Assembly (NCBI GenBank): GCA_948500755.1
Contig: CAOOYH010000006.1
Location: 30,152-94,151 of the forward strand
DNA: 64,000 bases
Origin: an uncultured Lactobacillus sp.
Lineage (GTDB): Bacteria > Bacillota > Bacilli > Lactobacillales > Lactobacillaceae
Direction of reading: 5' to 3'
Shown: positions 44,057 to 52,542 of the stretch, in pieces
Numbering within the stretch: position 1 is the stretch's first letter
How the letters are laid out: the number at the start of each line of letters is the position of its first letter
The notes under the pieces: model-generated
What the model saw: the letters and a program-made list of their open reading frames with translations, nothing else
The model's database searches: none
Told to the model about the DNA's origin: nothing
Translations under genes and position numbers: made by a program

Positions 44057-44087
44057 AAGCCTAGGAGATAATTCCTAAGCTTTTTTT
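44057..44087 (+). terminator. Terminator after the small secreted peptide gene
   Basis: A 10-bp stem with one mismatch (44057-44066 with 44073-44082) and a seven-T tract. Confidence 0.83.
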
Positions 44088-44096
44088 GATACAAAA

Positions 44097-44208
44097 AATA
44101 GGATTGGGTGTTACTCGCTCAATCCTATTACACTTTCTTGATATGTTATGTGAATATCAAGAAACTCTGTTATGTGTGTGTAGTAATTCTAAGTGCGAAT
44201 TACTTTTT
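44097..44208. other. Cluster of three perfect hairpins
   Basis: Between the small peptide gene and mvaS are three perfect inverted repeats in a row: 44097-44106 with 44120-44129 (10 bp), 44134-44144 with 44154-44164 (11 bp), and 44182-44189 with 44197-44204 (8 bp, followed by five T on the plus strand). The first is followed on the minus strand by six T (44093-44098), so it can end the mevalonate operon. The others are unexplained. Short frames here cross the hairpins and are not coding. Nothing recognised lies in 44209-44319. Confidence 0.6.
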
Positions 44209-44319
44209 GAAAATCTGTGGCAGGCAATTTTTATTCTTACTCATATCTTTTTATATTTCAGCCAACCTACATGATGATATTATCTTACCATTTTTTAAAA
44301 TTTATAGCAATCCCAAATT

Positions 44320-45483
44320 TTAAACTTGGCGATATTGACGAATATCATTTTTCACACCAGCAAAGTACCAAACACCTTGATGTTCATCGCTAGTAAATTC
44401 TTGATTATTAGCTACGGGCTCTAAGGCTTGGTTAAATACCTTTTCGTATTCTTCAACTGTTAATCTCTGACGATCATCAAGTAAAGCTGCATCCCCCTTA
44501 GGATTAATCCATTCTTTATAACCATCAACAACATTTCCTGAAAAAAATTCCGCCATCGCACCTGAACCATAAGAAAATAGTCCAATTAAAGAATTAGGTT
44601 CAAGATCATAGTTTTCAAGCAAGCTTAACAAACTCATGTATAAAGATGCAGTATAAATATTCCCTACTCGCATACTTAGTTGCTTAGAAGCTTCAAAAGT
44701 TTCACTTAAACGCTCTTTAGTCACGTCATCTTGATCTTCGATTGCAAGGCGATTAGCTTTTAATCCTTGCTTAGTAAATGGCAAATGATAAATCAAAGCA
44801 CTAAAATCACGTGTACTCCAGTCTTTTTGCTCTTTATAAGCCTCAAAGGTCTTTTTGAAGAAGTCTAAATAAACCTGAGTTGAATACTTACCATCAACTT
44901 TAGCAACAGCAGAATTGTTAGGACGCCAAAAGTCATTAATATCCTCACTGTATGCACTGTGGCCATCGTTTAAGGATAAAATTCTCGGTTCGCTCTTTAC
45001 TAATAAACTAATGCTTCCCGCACCTTGGGTGACCTCACCTGGCGTTTTAACACCATAACGAGCAATATCACTCCCAATAACAATCGCAGTTTGATCGGGA
45101 TGCACCCTGACAAAATCACGGGCAGTCATTAAAGCTGCCGTTAAACCAAAACAAGCTTCCTTTACTTCAAAAGTTCTAACTTCCGGACGTAAATGCAAAG
45201 CAGACTTCACAAACAATGAAGCTGACTTAGATTGGTCTACACTACTTTCAGTACCAAAAATTAACAAGCCCACCTTATCTTTGTTAATTTGATCTAAATA
45301 TCTCAAAGTGGCATTAATTCCCATCGATACAGCATCTTGGGTCTTATCAGCTACACTCATTTGTCTTTGACCAATCCCAATCAAAAATTTATTAGGATCT
45401 TCCCCTCTGGCATGAGCTAAATCTACCATGGCCACATATTTATTAGGAGTATAAAAACCTATCTGATCAATACCAATTCGCAT
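44320..45483 (-). CDS. mvaS: Hydroxymethylglutaryl-CoA synthase
   Basis: HMG-CoA synthase condenses acetoacetyl-CoA and acetyl-CoA in the mevalonate pathway. The 387-residue protein has the active-site Cys in EVKEACFGLTAAL (about 111), the general base Glu near GTESSVDQSKS, and the C-terminal SYGSGAMAEFFSG. It overlaps mvaA by 1 bp. The order thiolase-mvaA-mvaS gives mevalonate from acetyl-CoA. Confidence 0.96.
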   Translation of the reverse strand: MRIGIDQIGFYTPNKYVAMVDLAHARGEDPNKFLIGIGQRQMSVADKTQDAVSMGINATLRYLDQINKDKVGLLIFGTESSVDQSKSASLFVKSALHLRPEVRTFEVKEACFGLTAALMTARDFVRVHPDQTAIVIGSDIARYGVKTPGEVTQGAGSISLLVKSEPRILSLNDGHSAYSEDINDFWRPNNSAVAKVDGKYSTQVYLDFFKKTFEAYKEQKDWSTRDFSALIYHLPFTKQGLKANRLAIEDQDDVTKERLSETFEASKQLSMRVGNIYTASLYMSLLSLLENYDLEPNSLIGLFSYGSGAMAEFFSGNVVDGYKEWINPKGDAALLDDRQRLTVEEYEKVFNQALEPVANNQEFTSDEHQGVWYFAGVKNDIRQYRQV

Positions 45484-46709
45484 TATTTATCCTCACTTAT
45501 TTCTTTTAGTATTTCTTGAACGTGTTCTTTTGTATAAATCTTATCTTTTATCAATTGCTTAAGGACTTTTTCTTTTTCAGATTCAGGCACATTTAAACTT
45601 GCGACCAAGTTACGCGCTTGCAATTTCATATGACCTTCTTGAATCCCAACTGTTGATATTGCAAATAGTGCCGCCAGATTATTAGCTAAACCAATACTTG
45701 TAATCACATTAGCTAAATCTTTTACAGAAATCCGATTTGTAGGATTTAAAATATTGAAAGCCTGCTTCACATCACTGCGAGCATTAATTGAACCGCCAAC
45801 TGCACCAATTGCCATTGGCAAAGTCAATTCGCCAACTAATTTTTGATCTTTAATTATCCATCTGCTTAAACTGGTATAGCCATTTTGGCTAGCTAGAACT
45901 GCACTTGCTGCCTCAATGGCCCGATAATCATTTCCAGTGGCCAATAAGACGGCGTCAACGCCATTCATAATTCCCTTGTTATTGGTAACTGCACGGTAGG
46001 GATCAATTTGACCAATTTTACTTAATAAAGCTACTCTTTCAGCAACTTCTTTCCCGCCCACACTGGCAAAATCAAGTTCTACTTTAGCCGTAGTTAGTTG
46101 ACTGGGATAATTAGACAAAATTGCATATAGTTTTTCGCTAATTCCTCTTACTGCCAGCAATTTTTGAGCTAAAAATTCCAAAATCGAATTAGCCTTATTC
46201 GCCCCCATAGCTTCTGCTGGATCAATTAAGCACAAAGCATAGAGCAACTTCTGTTGATTGACATTTTTTAAAGAAAATTCGATCTTGCGCAATCCGCCAC
46301 CATGGTTAACTAAAGAAGAAAATTTATCATTAGCCTCTTTAATTAAAGCCACCTGTATCTTTTCTACTAAAGCTAAGTCAAAATCATCTTCAATTGCCAT
46401 CACAATCTGGCCATAAATTCCACTTCGATCACTTGAAGCAACTACCCCACCATTTTTGTTAAAAATGCTAGCACCATGATTGGCTGCAGCAATCACTGAT
46501 GGTTCCTCAGTTGCCATTGGCACCATGTAATTTGCGTCATTTACATTTAAACTCTGAACGACGCCCAAAGGTAAACAAAGCTGACCAATGACATTTTCAC
46601 TTAAGTTATTGAGCTTTTCTAAAACTTCATCATCGATTTTTTCGAGTTCAATTCCTTCATCATTTAAAATTTTGCGCCGATCCTTAGCCGACAATTGATA
46701 AAATTTCAT
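45483..46709 (-). CDS. mvaA: Hydroxymethylglutaryl-CoA reductase (class II)
   Basis: A 408-residue bacterial-type HMG-CoA reductase making mevalonate. Substrate and catalytic motifs include MATEEPSVIAAANHGA (catalytic Glu), the Lys in NNKGIMNG, and GNDYRAIEAASA. A small cofactor domain (about 110-215) is inserted as usual. The C-terminal flap His is in QEGHMKLQARN. It follows the thiolase by 2 bp and precedes mvaS. In enterococci this domain is fused to the thiolase; here it is separate. Confidence 0.95.
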   Translation of the reverse strand: MKFYQLSAKDRRKILNDEGIELEKIDDEVLEKLNNLSENVIGQLCLPLGVVQSLNVNDANYMVPMATEEPSVIAAANHGASIFNKNGGVVASSDRSGIYGQIVMAIEDDFDLALVEKIQVALIKEANDKFSSLVNHGGGLRKIEFSLKNVNQQKLLYALCLIDPAEAMGANKANSILEFLAQKLLAVRGISEKLYAILSNYPSQLTTAKVELDFASVGGKEVAERVALLSKIGQIDPYRAVTNNKGIMNGVDAVLLATGNDYRAIEAASAVLASQNGYTSLSRWIIKDQKLVGELTLPMAIGAVGGSINARSDVKQAFNILNPTNRISVKDLANVITSIGLANNLAALFAISTVGIQEGHMKLQARNLVASLNVPESEKEKVLKQLIKDKIYTKEHVQEILKEISEDK

Positions 46710-46711
46710 CT

Positions 46712-47869
46712 TTAATCACGCTTAATTTCATAAGCAATTGCTTGACCTCCACCAATACACAAGGTCGCAATTGCTCTTTTACCATTTACTTTATTTAATG
46801 CACTAATTGCAGTGGCGATTAATCTAGTACCAGTTGCTCCTAATGGGTGGCCCAAAGCAATCGCACCACCTAAAATATTAAGTTTATTAGCCGGAATTTT
46901 CAAATCACGCTTTAAAGCTACCGCTTGGGAAGCAAAAGCTTCATTAACTTCGAAGACATCATAATCATCAATAGTAGTCTTGTTTTTATCAAGTAATTTT
47001 TGAACAGCGTAGTAAGGAGTATACCCCATCAAAGCTGGATCAAACCCCGCTTCAGCGAAGGCACCTAGTTTGGCAATCGGCTTCAAATTGAGTTCTTTTA
47101 CTTTGTCTTCTGTTGCTAATATCAACATACTAGCTCCATCATTTAAAGGCGACGCATTTCCAGCGGTTACTTTACCATCTTCTTTAAAAACGGTCTTCAA
47201 ATTACTCAATGCTTCTAAGTTAGTGTCACTTCTTACACTTTCGTCATGAGTCAAGGTTTGACCATTAATAGTAATTGGCAAAATTTCATCAAAACTATCT
47301 TCTTTAATTGCTTTAACGGCTTTTTGATGAGAATTTACACTAAATTCATCCATTTCTTGGCGAGCAATATTATATTCTTCAGCCACATTTTCGGCAGTGA
47401 TTCCCATATGTTCGCCAGAAAAAGCATCAATTAAAGCATCCACTAACATTGAATTTTGCAAGTGGTTTTGAGCATCATCTTTATACTTTTTATCAACAAT
47501 AAAAGGAGCATTGGTCATGCTTTCACTTCCACCAACTGCAACTAAATCTAGGTCTCCCATCATCATTTGACCTTGAGCAAGACGCAAAGCCTTCAAACTA
47601 GAACCACAGACATCGTTAACTGTAGTTGCAACAGTGGTTTCAGAGAGTCCTGATCTTAATGCAACTTGACGAGCCATATTTTCACCCAAACCTGCTGCAA
47701 TGACATTCCCCATAAATACGCCTTCAACTTCTGCGGGATCCAAATCAATTGCTTCTAATGTTTTAGTTAAAGCTAAGACCCCCAAATCCGTTGCAGATTG
47801 TTCCTTAAAAAAGCCACGATAACGACCAAAAGGTGTTCTCTTAGCAGCCACAATATAAATATCTTTCAA
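46712..47869 (-). CDS. Acetyl-CoA acetyltransferase (thiolase)
   Basis: A 385-residue thiolase II that forms acetoacetyl-CoA, the first step of the mevalonate pathway. The active-site Cys is in NDVCGSSLKAL (about 88), the NEAF motif in VFEVNEAFASQAV, the His in GGAIALGHPLGATG (about 340), and a second Cys in CIGGGQAI. The start is TTG at 47869 with AAGGGG about 8 bp upstream. It opens the three-gene mevalonate operon. Confidence 0.94.
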   Translation of the reverse strand: MKDIYIVAAKRTPFGRYRGFFKEQSATDLGVLALTKTLEAIDLDPAEVEGVFMGNVIAAGLGENMARQVALRSGLSETTVATTVNDVCGSSLKALRLAQGQMMMGDLDLVAVGGSESMTNAPFIVDKKYKDDAQNHLQNSMLVDALIDAFSGEHMGITAENVAEEYNIARQEMDEFSVNSHQKAVKAIKEDSFDEILPITINGQTLTHDESVRSDTNLEALSNLKTVFKEDGKVTAGNASPLNDGASMLILATEDKVKELNLKPIAKLGAFAEAGFDPALMGYTPYYAVQKLLDKNKTTIDDYDVFEVNEAFASQAVALKRDLKIPANKLNILGGAIALGHPLGATGTRLIATAISALNKVNGKRAIATLCIGGGQAIAYEIKRD

Positions 47870-47964
47870 TTTTTTAACCCCTTCATTGCAATAATAACAA
47901 GAAAATTCTATCTGATTTTACCTTGCTTTGCCAATTTCTAAAGAAAGTCTTAACATTTTCACCA

Positions 47965-47990
47965 AAAAAGACGCGGAAAAATCCGCGCCC
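47965..47990 (-). terminator. galU terminator
   Basis: An 8-bp GC-rich stem (47971-47978 with 47983-47990, one mismatch) with a 4-nt loop and six T on the minus strand. Confidence 0.88.
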
Positions 47991-48009
47991 TTTATTCTAA
48001 ATAATAACT

Positions 48010-48915
48010 TTATTTTTTCTTTTTAGACTTATCTTCTTTTTCGAGTTCTGCACCCATTTTAATGATGTATTGACGAAGTTCATCTTTAATTTCAGGATGA
48101 GAGAGACCATATTCGATTGAAGTTTCAAGATAGCCTTCCTTGTTACCAACATCGTGACGTTCGCCATTAAACACATGGGCAAAAACTCGTTGAGTTTTAT
48201 TCATTGTATCAATGGCATCAGTTAATTGAACTTCTCCGCCACGACCTGGTTTTTGATGAGCCAAAATTTCAAAGATTTCTGGCGTCAAAAGGTAACGACC
48301 AATGATTGCGTAATCACTTGGAGCTTTATCAATATCAGGCTTTTCTACAAAAGACTTAACATTAATCAAGCCCGGTTCAATCTCGCTGGCTGGCTCAATT
48401 ACCCCGTACTTTGAAACTTCTTCATGTGGTACTGGCATAACTGCAATAGTTGAAGCGTGCGTTTTATTATATCTGTTAATTAGTTGTTTAGTAAGTGGAA
48501 CCTTATCGTCCATCAAATCATCACCAAGCATTACCGCAAAAGGTTCGTCTCCGACGAAGCTGCGTGCTCGTAATATTGCATCCCCCAAACCAGCTGGATG
48601 AGGTTGACGAGTAAAGTATAAGTTAATCCCTAGATTAGTAATTGATTGAGTCAAATGAAGCAAGTTGGTTTTGCCCTTTTCTTCCAAATCTTGTTCCAAT
48701 TCAGGATTAGCATCAAAATGATCTTCGATTGAACGCTTATTTTTACCAGTTACGATTAAAATATCTTCAATTCCAGACTTCTTAGCCTCTTCAACAATAA
48801 ATTGAATAGTCGGCTTATCAACAATTGGCACCATTTCTTTAGGCATTGCCTTAGTTGCAGGCAAAAATCTTGTACCTAAACCGGCTGCCGGAATAACAGC
48901 TTTTCTAACTTTCAT
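48010..48915 (-). CDS. galU: UTP--glucose-1-phosphate uridylyltransferase
   Basis: GalU makes UDP-glucose for glycolipid, teichoic acid and polysaccharide synthesis. The nucleotide-binding AVIPAAGLGTRFLPATKAMPKE (split as AAGLGTRFLPATKAMPKE, about 8-25) and FVEKPD are diagnostic. ATG 48915 is chosen; a GTG nine bases earlier overlaps the AAAGAG ribosome site. The Lys-rich C-terminus is unremarkable. A terminator follows, so it is probably a single-gene unit with a weak TATGAT -10 upstream. Confidence 0.95.
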   Translation of the reverse strand: MKVRKAVIPAAGLGTRFLPATKAMPKEMVPIVDKPTIQFIVEEAKKSGIEDILIVTGKNKRSIEDHFDANPELEQDLEEKGKTNLLHLTQSITNLGINLYFTRQPHPAGLGDAILRARSFVGDEPFAVMLGDDLMDDKVPLTKQLINRYNKTHASTIAVMPVPHEEVSKYGVIEPASEIEPGLINVKSFVEKPDIDKAPSDYAIIGRYLLTPEIFEILAHQKPGRGGEVQLTDAIDTMNKTQRVFAHVFNGERHDVGNKEGYLETSIEYGLSHPEIKDELRQYIIKMGAELEKEDKSKKKK

Positions 48916-48973
48916 AAAAAACACTCTTTCTATTTTTCTACCCTAAAATTCATCATACCAGAAATCGCTTACC

Positions 48974-49885
48974 TCATCTACGACTTTTTTGAATGTATTC
49001 TGCCAGCCTTCCCGCAGAATAAGGAATCTTACCCACTCGCATTTGAACTATGGCTGCATTGATACAAGTTCCAAATAACAACAACAATGCAGTTAAGTTC
49101 AGCCACAACATAAACATAATAAACGTTCCTACAATGCCGTAATTTTCCCAGCTAATATGGAAATTATGCAAGTAAAAACTGAACAGATAGGATAAAACAA
49201 ACCAGCCAAACACTGTAGTCAAGGCCCCTGGCCAAATGACTCTCTTTTTAAGCTTAATATTTGGTAAAACATAATTAAGGTAAAAAACCGCAATCATCAT
49301 GATAATAAAGACTACTGGATAGCGATAATTTAAAATTCTTTGGATTTCACCAACTGAAAAACTAAAGATCGGCTTTAGAAATTCCAAAACTTGTTGACCA
49401 AAAATAAATACTAAAGCTACTGCAGTAAATACAATAATCATCAAAGTAGTTAAAATCACTGTAATAGAGCGCGTCCAAACCACAATTAAAAGCTTCTGTT
49501 TAAGCTCAGCTTGATGAACGCCATAAATTCGATTCATTCCAATCCTAATTGCATTAACTAAGGAAGAAAACGACCAAATCGCGAAGATAATACCAAAAGA
49601 AATGTATCCTGTTGAATTGCTCTTCAGCAAGGAATTAATAATTGGCATAATGAATTCTGAAACTTGATCCGGAAAAACTAACCTTAAATACTCTGCAATT
49701 GGGGCAGTATTGATATGAAATAAAGGTAAGATATTTCCGACAATAATAATGATTGGAAAGATCGAAAATAAGATATAGTAGGCAATCACAATAGAACTGA
49801 CCACTATTTCTCCATTAGAGATTTTACCTGAGAGTGTTTTATAAAAAAGCCCTATATTTTCACGAACTTCTTTATTAGATTTCAT
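48974..49885 (-). CDS. YihY/BrkB family inner membrane protein
   Basis: A 303-residue protein with six predicted membrane helices, of the YihY (UPF0761) family once called ribonuclease BN. Characteristic stretches are the opening IVVSSIVIAYYILFSIFPIII, GIIFAIWSFSSLVNAIRIGMNR and the ending YGIVGTFIMFMLWLNLTALLLLFG. No enzymatic activity is established. It lies 6 bp downstream of map and is probably co-transcribed with it. Confidence 0.9.
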   Translation of the reverse strand: MKSNKEVRENIGLFYKTLSGKISNGEIVVSSIVIAYYILFSIFPIIIIVGNILPLFHINTAPIAEYLRLVFPDQVSEFIMPIINSLLKSNSTGYISFGIIFAIWSFSSLVNAIRIGMNRIYGVHQAELKQKLLIVVWTRSITVILTTLMIIVFTAVALVFIFGQQVLEFLKPIFSFSVGEIQRILNYRYPVVFIIMMIAVFYLNYVLPNIKLKKRVIWPGALTTVFGWFVLSYLFSFYLHNFHISWENYGIVGTFIMFMLWLNLTALLLLFGTCINAAIVQMRVGKIPYSAGRLAEYIQKSRR

Positions 49886-49891
49886 TCAGTT

Positions 49892-50719
49892 TTAGTCATC
49901 CATCTCATCAAAATGAGGCAAGTACTTTTCATAACCATCGTATGGCTTTTGAAGAGTTAAAATCTTTGGACCATCCTTAGTAATAGCAAAGGTGTGTTCA
50001 AATTGAGCTGCATTTGAACCATCTGGAGTGGCATAGTATACCCAGTCATCATTTGGATCATCAACTGTTCTTTGATCAATATGCCAATCTCCACCAGCTT
50101 CAACCATTGGTTCACAAGTAATGGTCATCCCTTCACGAAGACGAAGACCATGACCAGCCTTACCCCAGTGAGGAACTTCTGGATCTTCGTGGATAGTGGG
50201 TTGAATACCGTGACCCACAAGTTCACGAACATCACCATATGGGTGTTCTACTTCTACATAGTGTTGAATAGCAGCGCCGATGTCACCGATTCGGTTACCT
50301 AAAACAGCTTGGTCAATTCCAAGATACATGGCCTTCTTAGTAGTTTCAATCAAGTCTTGGTCAGCCTTTGAAATCTTACCTACTGGATAAGTAGTACATG
50401 AGTCAGTTTCGTAACCGTCTAAATTGCAAGTAACATCAACCTTAACGATGTCACCTTCCTTTAAAATACGGTCTTTTCTTGGAGTTTGGTGGGCAATTTC
50501 ATCATTAACTGAAATACAAGTACCATACTTGTAGCCTTCAAAGCCTTGTTCTGAAAGACGACCCCCGCGGTCCTTGACGAACTTTTGACAAAATTCTTCA
50601 ATTTCCCAAGTAGAAATACCTGGCTTAATTACATCGCGTAAGCCTTCAAACATTGAAGCAAGCAAACGACCTGATTTTTGCATGCCTTTAAGTTCACGAA
50701 CAGATTTTATAGTAATCAA
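49892..50719 (-). CDS. map: Methionine aminopeptidase, type I
   Basis: MAP removes the initiator Met from nascent proteins. The 275-residue protein has the metal ligands in KVDVTCNLDGYETDSCTTY, GHGIQPTIHEDP, CEPMVEAG and FEHTFAI, in the standard order. The C-terminal 15-20 residues (KPYDGYEKYLPHFDEMDD) are a family-specific tail found in lactobacilli-type enzymes. It is divergent from the flavodoxin gene. Confidence 0.94.
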   Translation of the reverse strand: MITIKSVRELKGMQKSGRLLASMFEGLRDVIKPGISTWEIEEFCQKFVKDRGGRLSEQGFEGYKYGTCISVNDEIAHQTPRKDRILKEGDIVKVDVTCNLDGYETDSCTTYPVGKISKADQDLIETTKKAMYLGIDQAVLGNRIGDIGAAIQHYVEVEHPYGDVRELVGHGIQPTIHEDPEVPHWGKAGHGLRLREGMTITCEPMVEAGGDWHIDQRTVDDPNDDWVYYATPDGSNAAQFEHTFAITKDGPKILTLQKPYDGYEKYLPHFDEMDD

Positions 50720-50864
50720 AATAAATTCCTCTCTTCATTTGCAATAATATACTCTTCTTATTATACATTTTTTGTAAAATTTGCTAAAGCAATACGAAAA
50801 CTTGCCAAAGTTATGTATAATAAGACAAAGTGACTACTAATTTAAGAGAGGTTGAAGAGTATTC

Positions 50865-51311
50865 ATGAAAGCAAGAATTGTCTACGCTAGTATGACTGGT
50901 AACGATGAAGACATGGCAGATATTTTAGAAGAAGACTTACAAGACTACGGCTTTGAAGTTGAAAGTAGCGATGTAAGTTTCACCGATGCTAGCGACTATT
51001 TAGAGAGTGATCTCTGCATCTTTATTACCTATACATATGGCGAAGGCAAGATGACAGATGAAATTGCCGACTTTTATGAACAATTAAAGACTTTAGATTT
51101 AAGTGGCAAACATTTCGCTGTAATGGGTAGTGGCGATAAGACTTATGGTGAACACTTCTGCGAGAATGTTTTTGATTATGAAAAGGCATTTAAGGACGTT
51201 GGCGCAATTGAAGCTACTGCTCCAGTAACTATTGAAAATGCACCGGATGACGATGCAATTGATAAAATTGATAACGCTGCAAAGGAAATGGCTGATTTAT
51301 TAAATGGATAA
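50865..51311 (+). CDS. Flavodoxin
   Basis: A 148-residue short-chain flavodoxin. The FMN phosphate loop is YASMTGNDEDMAD (about 8-20), in place of the common TGNT, followed by the YTYGEGKMTDE loop and the GSGDKTYGEHFCENV loop. It carries single electrons in the cytosol. Its stop lies inside the start of the GtrA-like gene (8-bp overlap). An AGAGAGGTTGAAG ribosome region precedes the ATG. Confidence 0.93.
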   Translation: MKARIVYASMTGNDEDMADILEEDLQDYGFEVESSDVSFTDASDYLESDLCIFITYTYGEGKMTDEIADFYEQLKTLDLSGKHFAVMGSGDKTYGEHFCENVFDYEKAFKDVGAIEATAPVTIENAPDDDAIDKIDNAAKEMADLLNG

Positions 51312-51822
51312 AAAGAAACAAGCAGTAGTTTCTGATGAAGCCAATATTCGTAAGCTCGGTGAAAAGTTAGTCAAACGACACCGAAACTTATGGGTTTACA
51401 TGATTTTTGGCTTTGTTGCTGCTTTAATAAACACGGTTGCTTTCATGGTGCTTCATCAATGGTGGCATAGTGCAGTGGTGATTTCCAACACTATTGCCTT
51501 TATTATTTCTAACTTAGCTTCCTTTTTCTTTAATCAAAAGGCAGTATTCATTAATAATGTTGACCATGAGCACACAACCTGGCACAAATTAATCGTATTT
51601 TTCACCTATCGAATCATTAGTTTAATCCCTGATACTCTAATCATGTTGGTGGGACTCTCATGGCTACACCTTAATGCCCTTCTTGTTAAAATTATCGATC
51701 AAGTTTTAGTAGGAATTTTCAATTATTTAACTACTAGATCCGTTTTCCAAAAGCAAGAACACACTATGATTGAACGAGCAAAAATGCGTCTTCACGAACA
51801 TCAAAAAAATATAAAAAAGTAA
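51304..51822 (+). CDS. GtrA-family membrane protein
   Basis: A 172-residue protein with four membrane helices (about 31-52, 58-82, 98-122 and 124-146) and charged ends. GtrA-like proteins are thought to flip lipid-linked sugars or to support glycosyltransfer. FGFVAALINTVAFMVLH and NTIAFIISNLASFFFNQKAVF are typical. It is translationally coupled to flavodoxin by an 8-bp overlap, though no functional link is known. A terminator follows. Confidence 0.88.
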   Translation: MDKKKQAVVSDEANIRKLGEKLVKRHRNLWVYMIFGFVAALINTVAFMVLHQWWHSAVVISNTIAFIISNLASFFFNQKAVFINNVDHEHTTWHKLIVFFTYRIISLIPDTLIMLVGLSWLHLNALLVKIIDQVLVGIFNYLTTRSVFQKQEHTMIERAKMRLHEHQKNIKK

Positions 51823-51853
51823 AAATGCTTAGTCATCATGACTAGGCATTTTT
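51823..51853 (+). terminator. Terminator after the GtrA-like gene
   Basis: A stem of about 13 bp with one G-T pair (AAATGC-TTAGTCA with TGACTAG-GCATTT) and a tight loop, followed by a T tract. Confidence 0.82.
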
Positions 51854-51942
51854 ATTTATGTTATTTATTTCACAATTTATTCACATTTATCTGTTAAAAT
51901 TATAGCCAAGGGAGTTGAATTTAATAGAAAGTGAACAATTAA

Positions 51943-52503
51943 ATGACTTCAACTACTAAATTCGGACTACATACTAATGCACTTAAGAACTTAGCTGAAC
52001 AAACAGATACACATTTAATCCAAAATAAGCTCCAAGCACAAGAATTAAGGGATTATCAGCTAGTGGAACATAAGGTTCGCGTGGCTGATTTTGAAAATTT
52101 AACTACTTATGAATTAGTAAAGATTTACGAACGTTTATTGGAAGCAAATCCTCATGCAGATGCCATTAAAGTAAACAAAAATGGCGAAGCTTATCTATAC
52201 TTTGAAGATAGATTTCCAGTTCACATTCCTTCTTGGGAGAATATTATTGGTCAGGCTAAGAAAATTCGCTTGCGCTATAACAAACGCACTGGCAAGCATG
52301 TTTTAAACTTGAAGGTTCAGCCAGGAGTTCGCGTAGCAGTTCACCACCCAGCGTTTGGAAAAATAGCTTCACTCATTTCCAGTGACGAAAATATATCCAT
52401 TCCATTGAACACGAAATATGAGCTATTAAAGGGTAGTATTTTGACGATTAAAGTGAACTGTCTTAATGGACAAAAAGGATTTGATGTATTTTACCCAATT
52501 TAA
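51943..52503 (+). CDS. Hypothetical protein
   Basis: A 186-residue protein that I do not recognise. It has no signal peptide or membrane helix. The N-terminal half is helical and charged (LKNLAEQTDTHLIQNKLQ). The rest looks like a beta-rich domain with basic patches (KKIRLRYNKRTGKHVLNLKV). The AGAAAGTGAAC upstream partly fits the 16S anti-Shine-Dalgarno. A bidirectional terminator follows the stop. It stands alone between the GtrA gene and wecB. Confidence 0.75.
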   Translation: MTSTTKFGLHTNALKNLAEQTDTHLIQNKLQAQELRDYQLVEHKVRVADFENLTTYELVKIYERLLEANPHADAIKVNKNGEAYLYFEDRFPVHIPSWENIIGQAKKIRLRYNKRTGKHVLNLKVQPGVRVAVHHPAFGKIASLISSDENISIPLNTKYELLKGSILTIKVNCLNGQKGFDVFYPI

Positions 52504-52510
52504 CGAAAAA

Positions 52511-52540
52511 AAGCTGGTGCACTATCACATCAGCTTTTTT
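52511..52540. terminator. Bidirectional terminator between the hypothetical gene and wecB
   Basis: A 9-bp stem (52511-52519 with 52528-52536, one G-T pair) with T residues on the plus side and A residues (T on the minus strand) on the other. Confidence 0.82.
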
Positions 52541-52542
52541 CT

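Noticed and set aside
44086..44323. Two short overlapping plus-strand frames downstream of the small peptide gene
   Set aside because: They cross three perfect hairpins and a terminator, have no good ribosome site and no recognisable composition.
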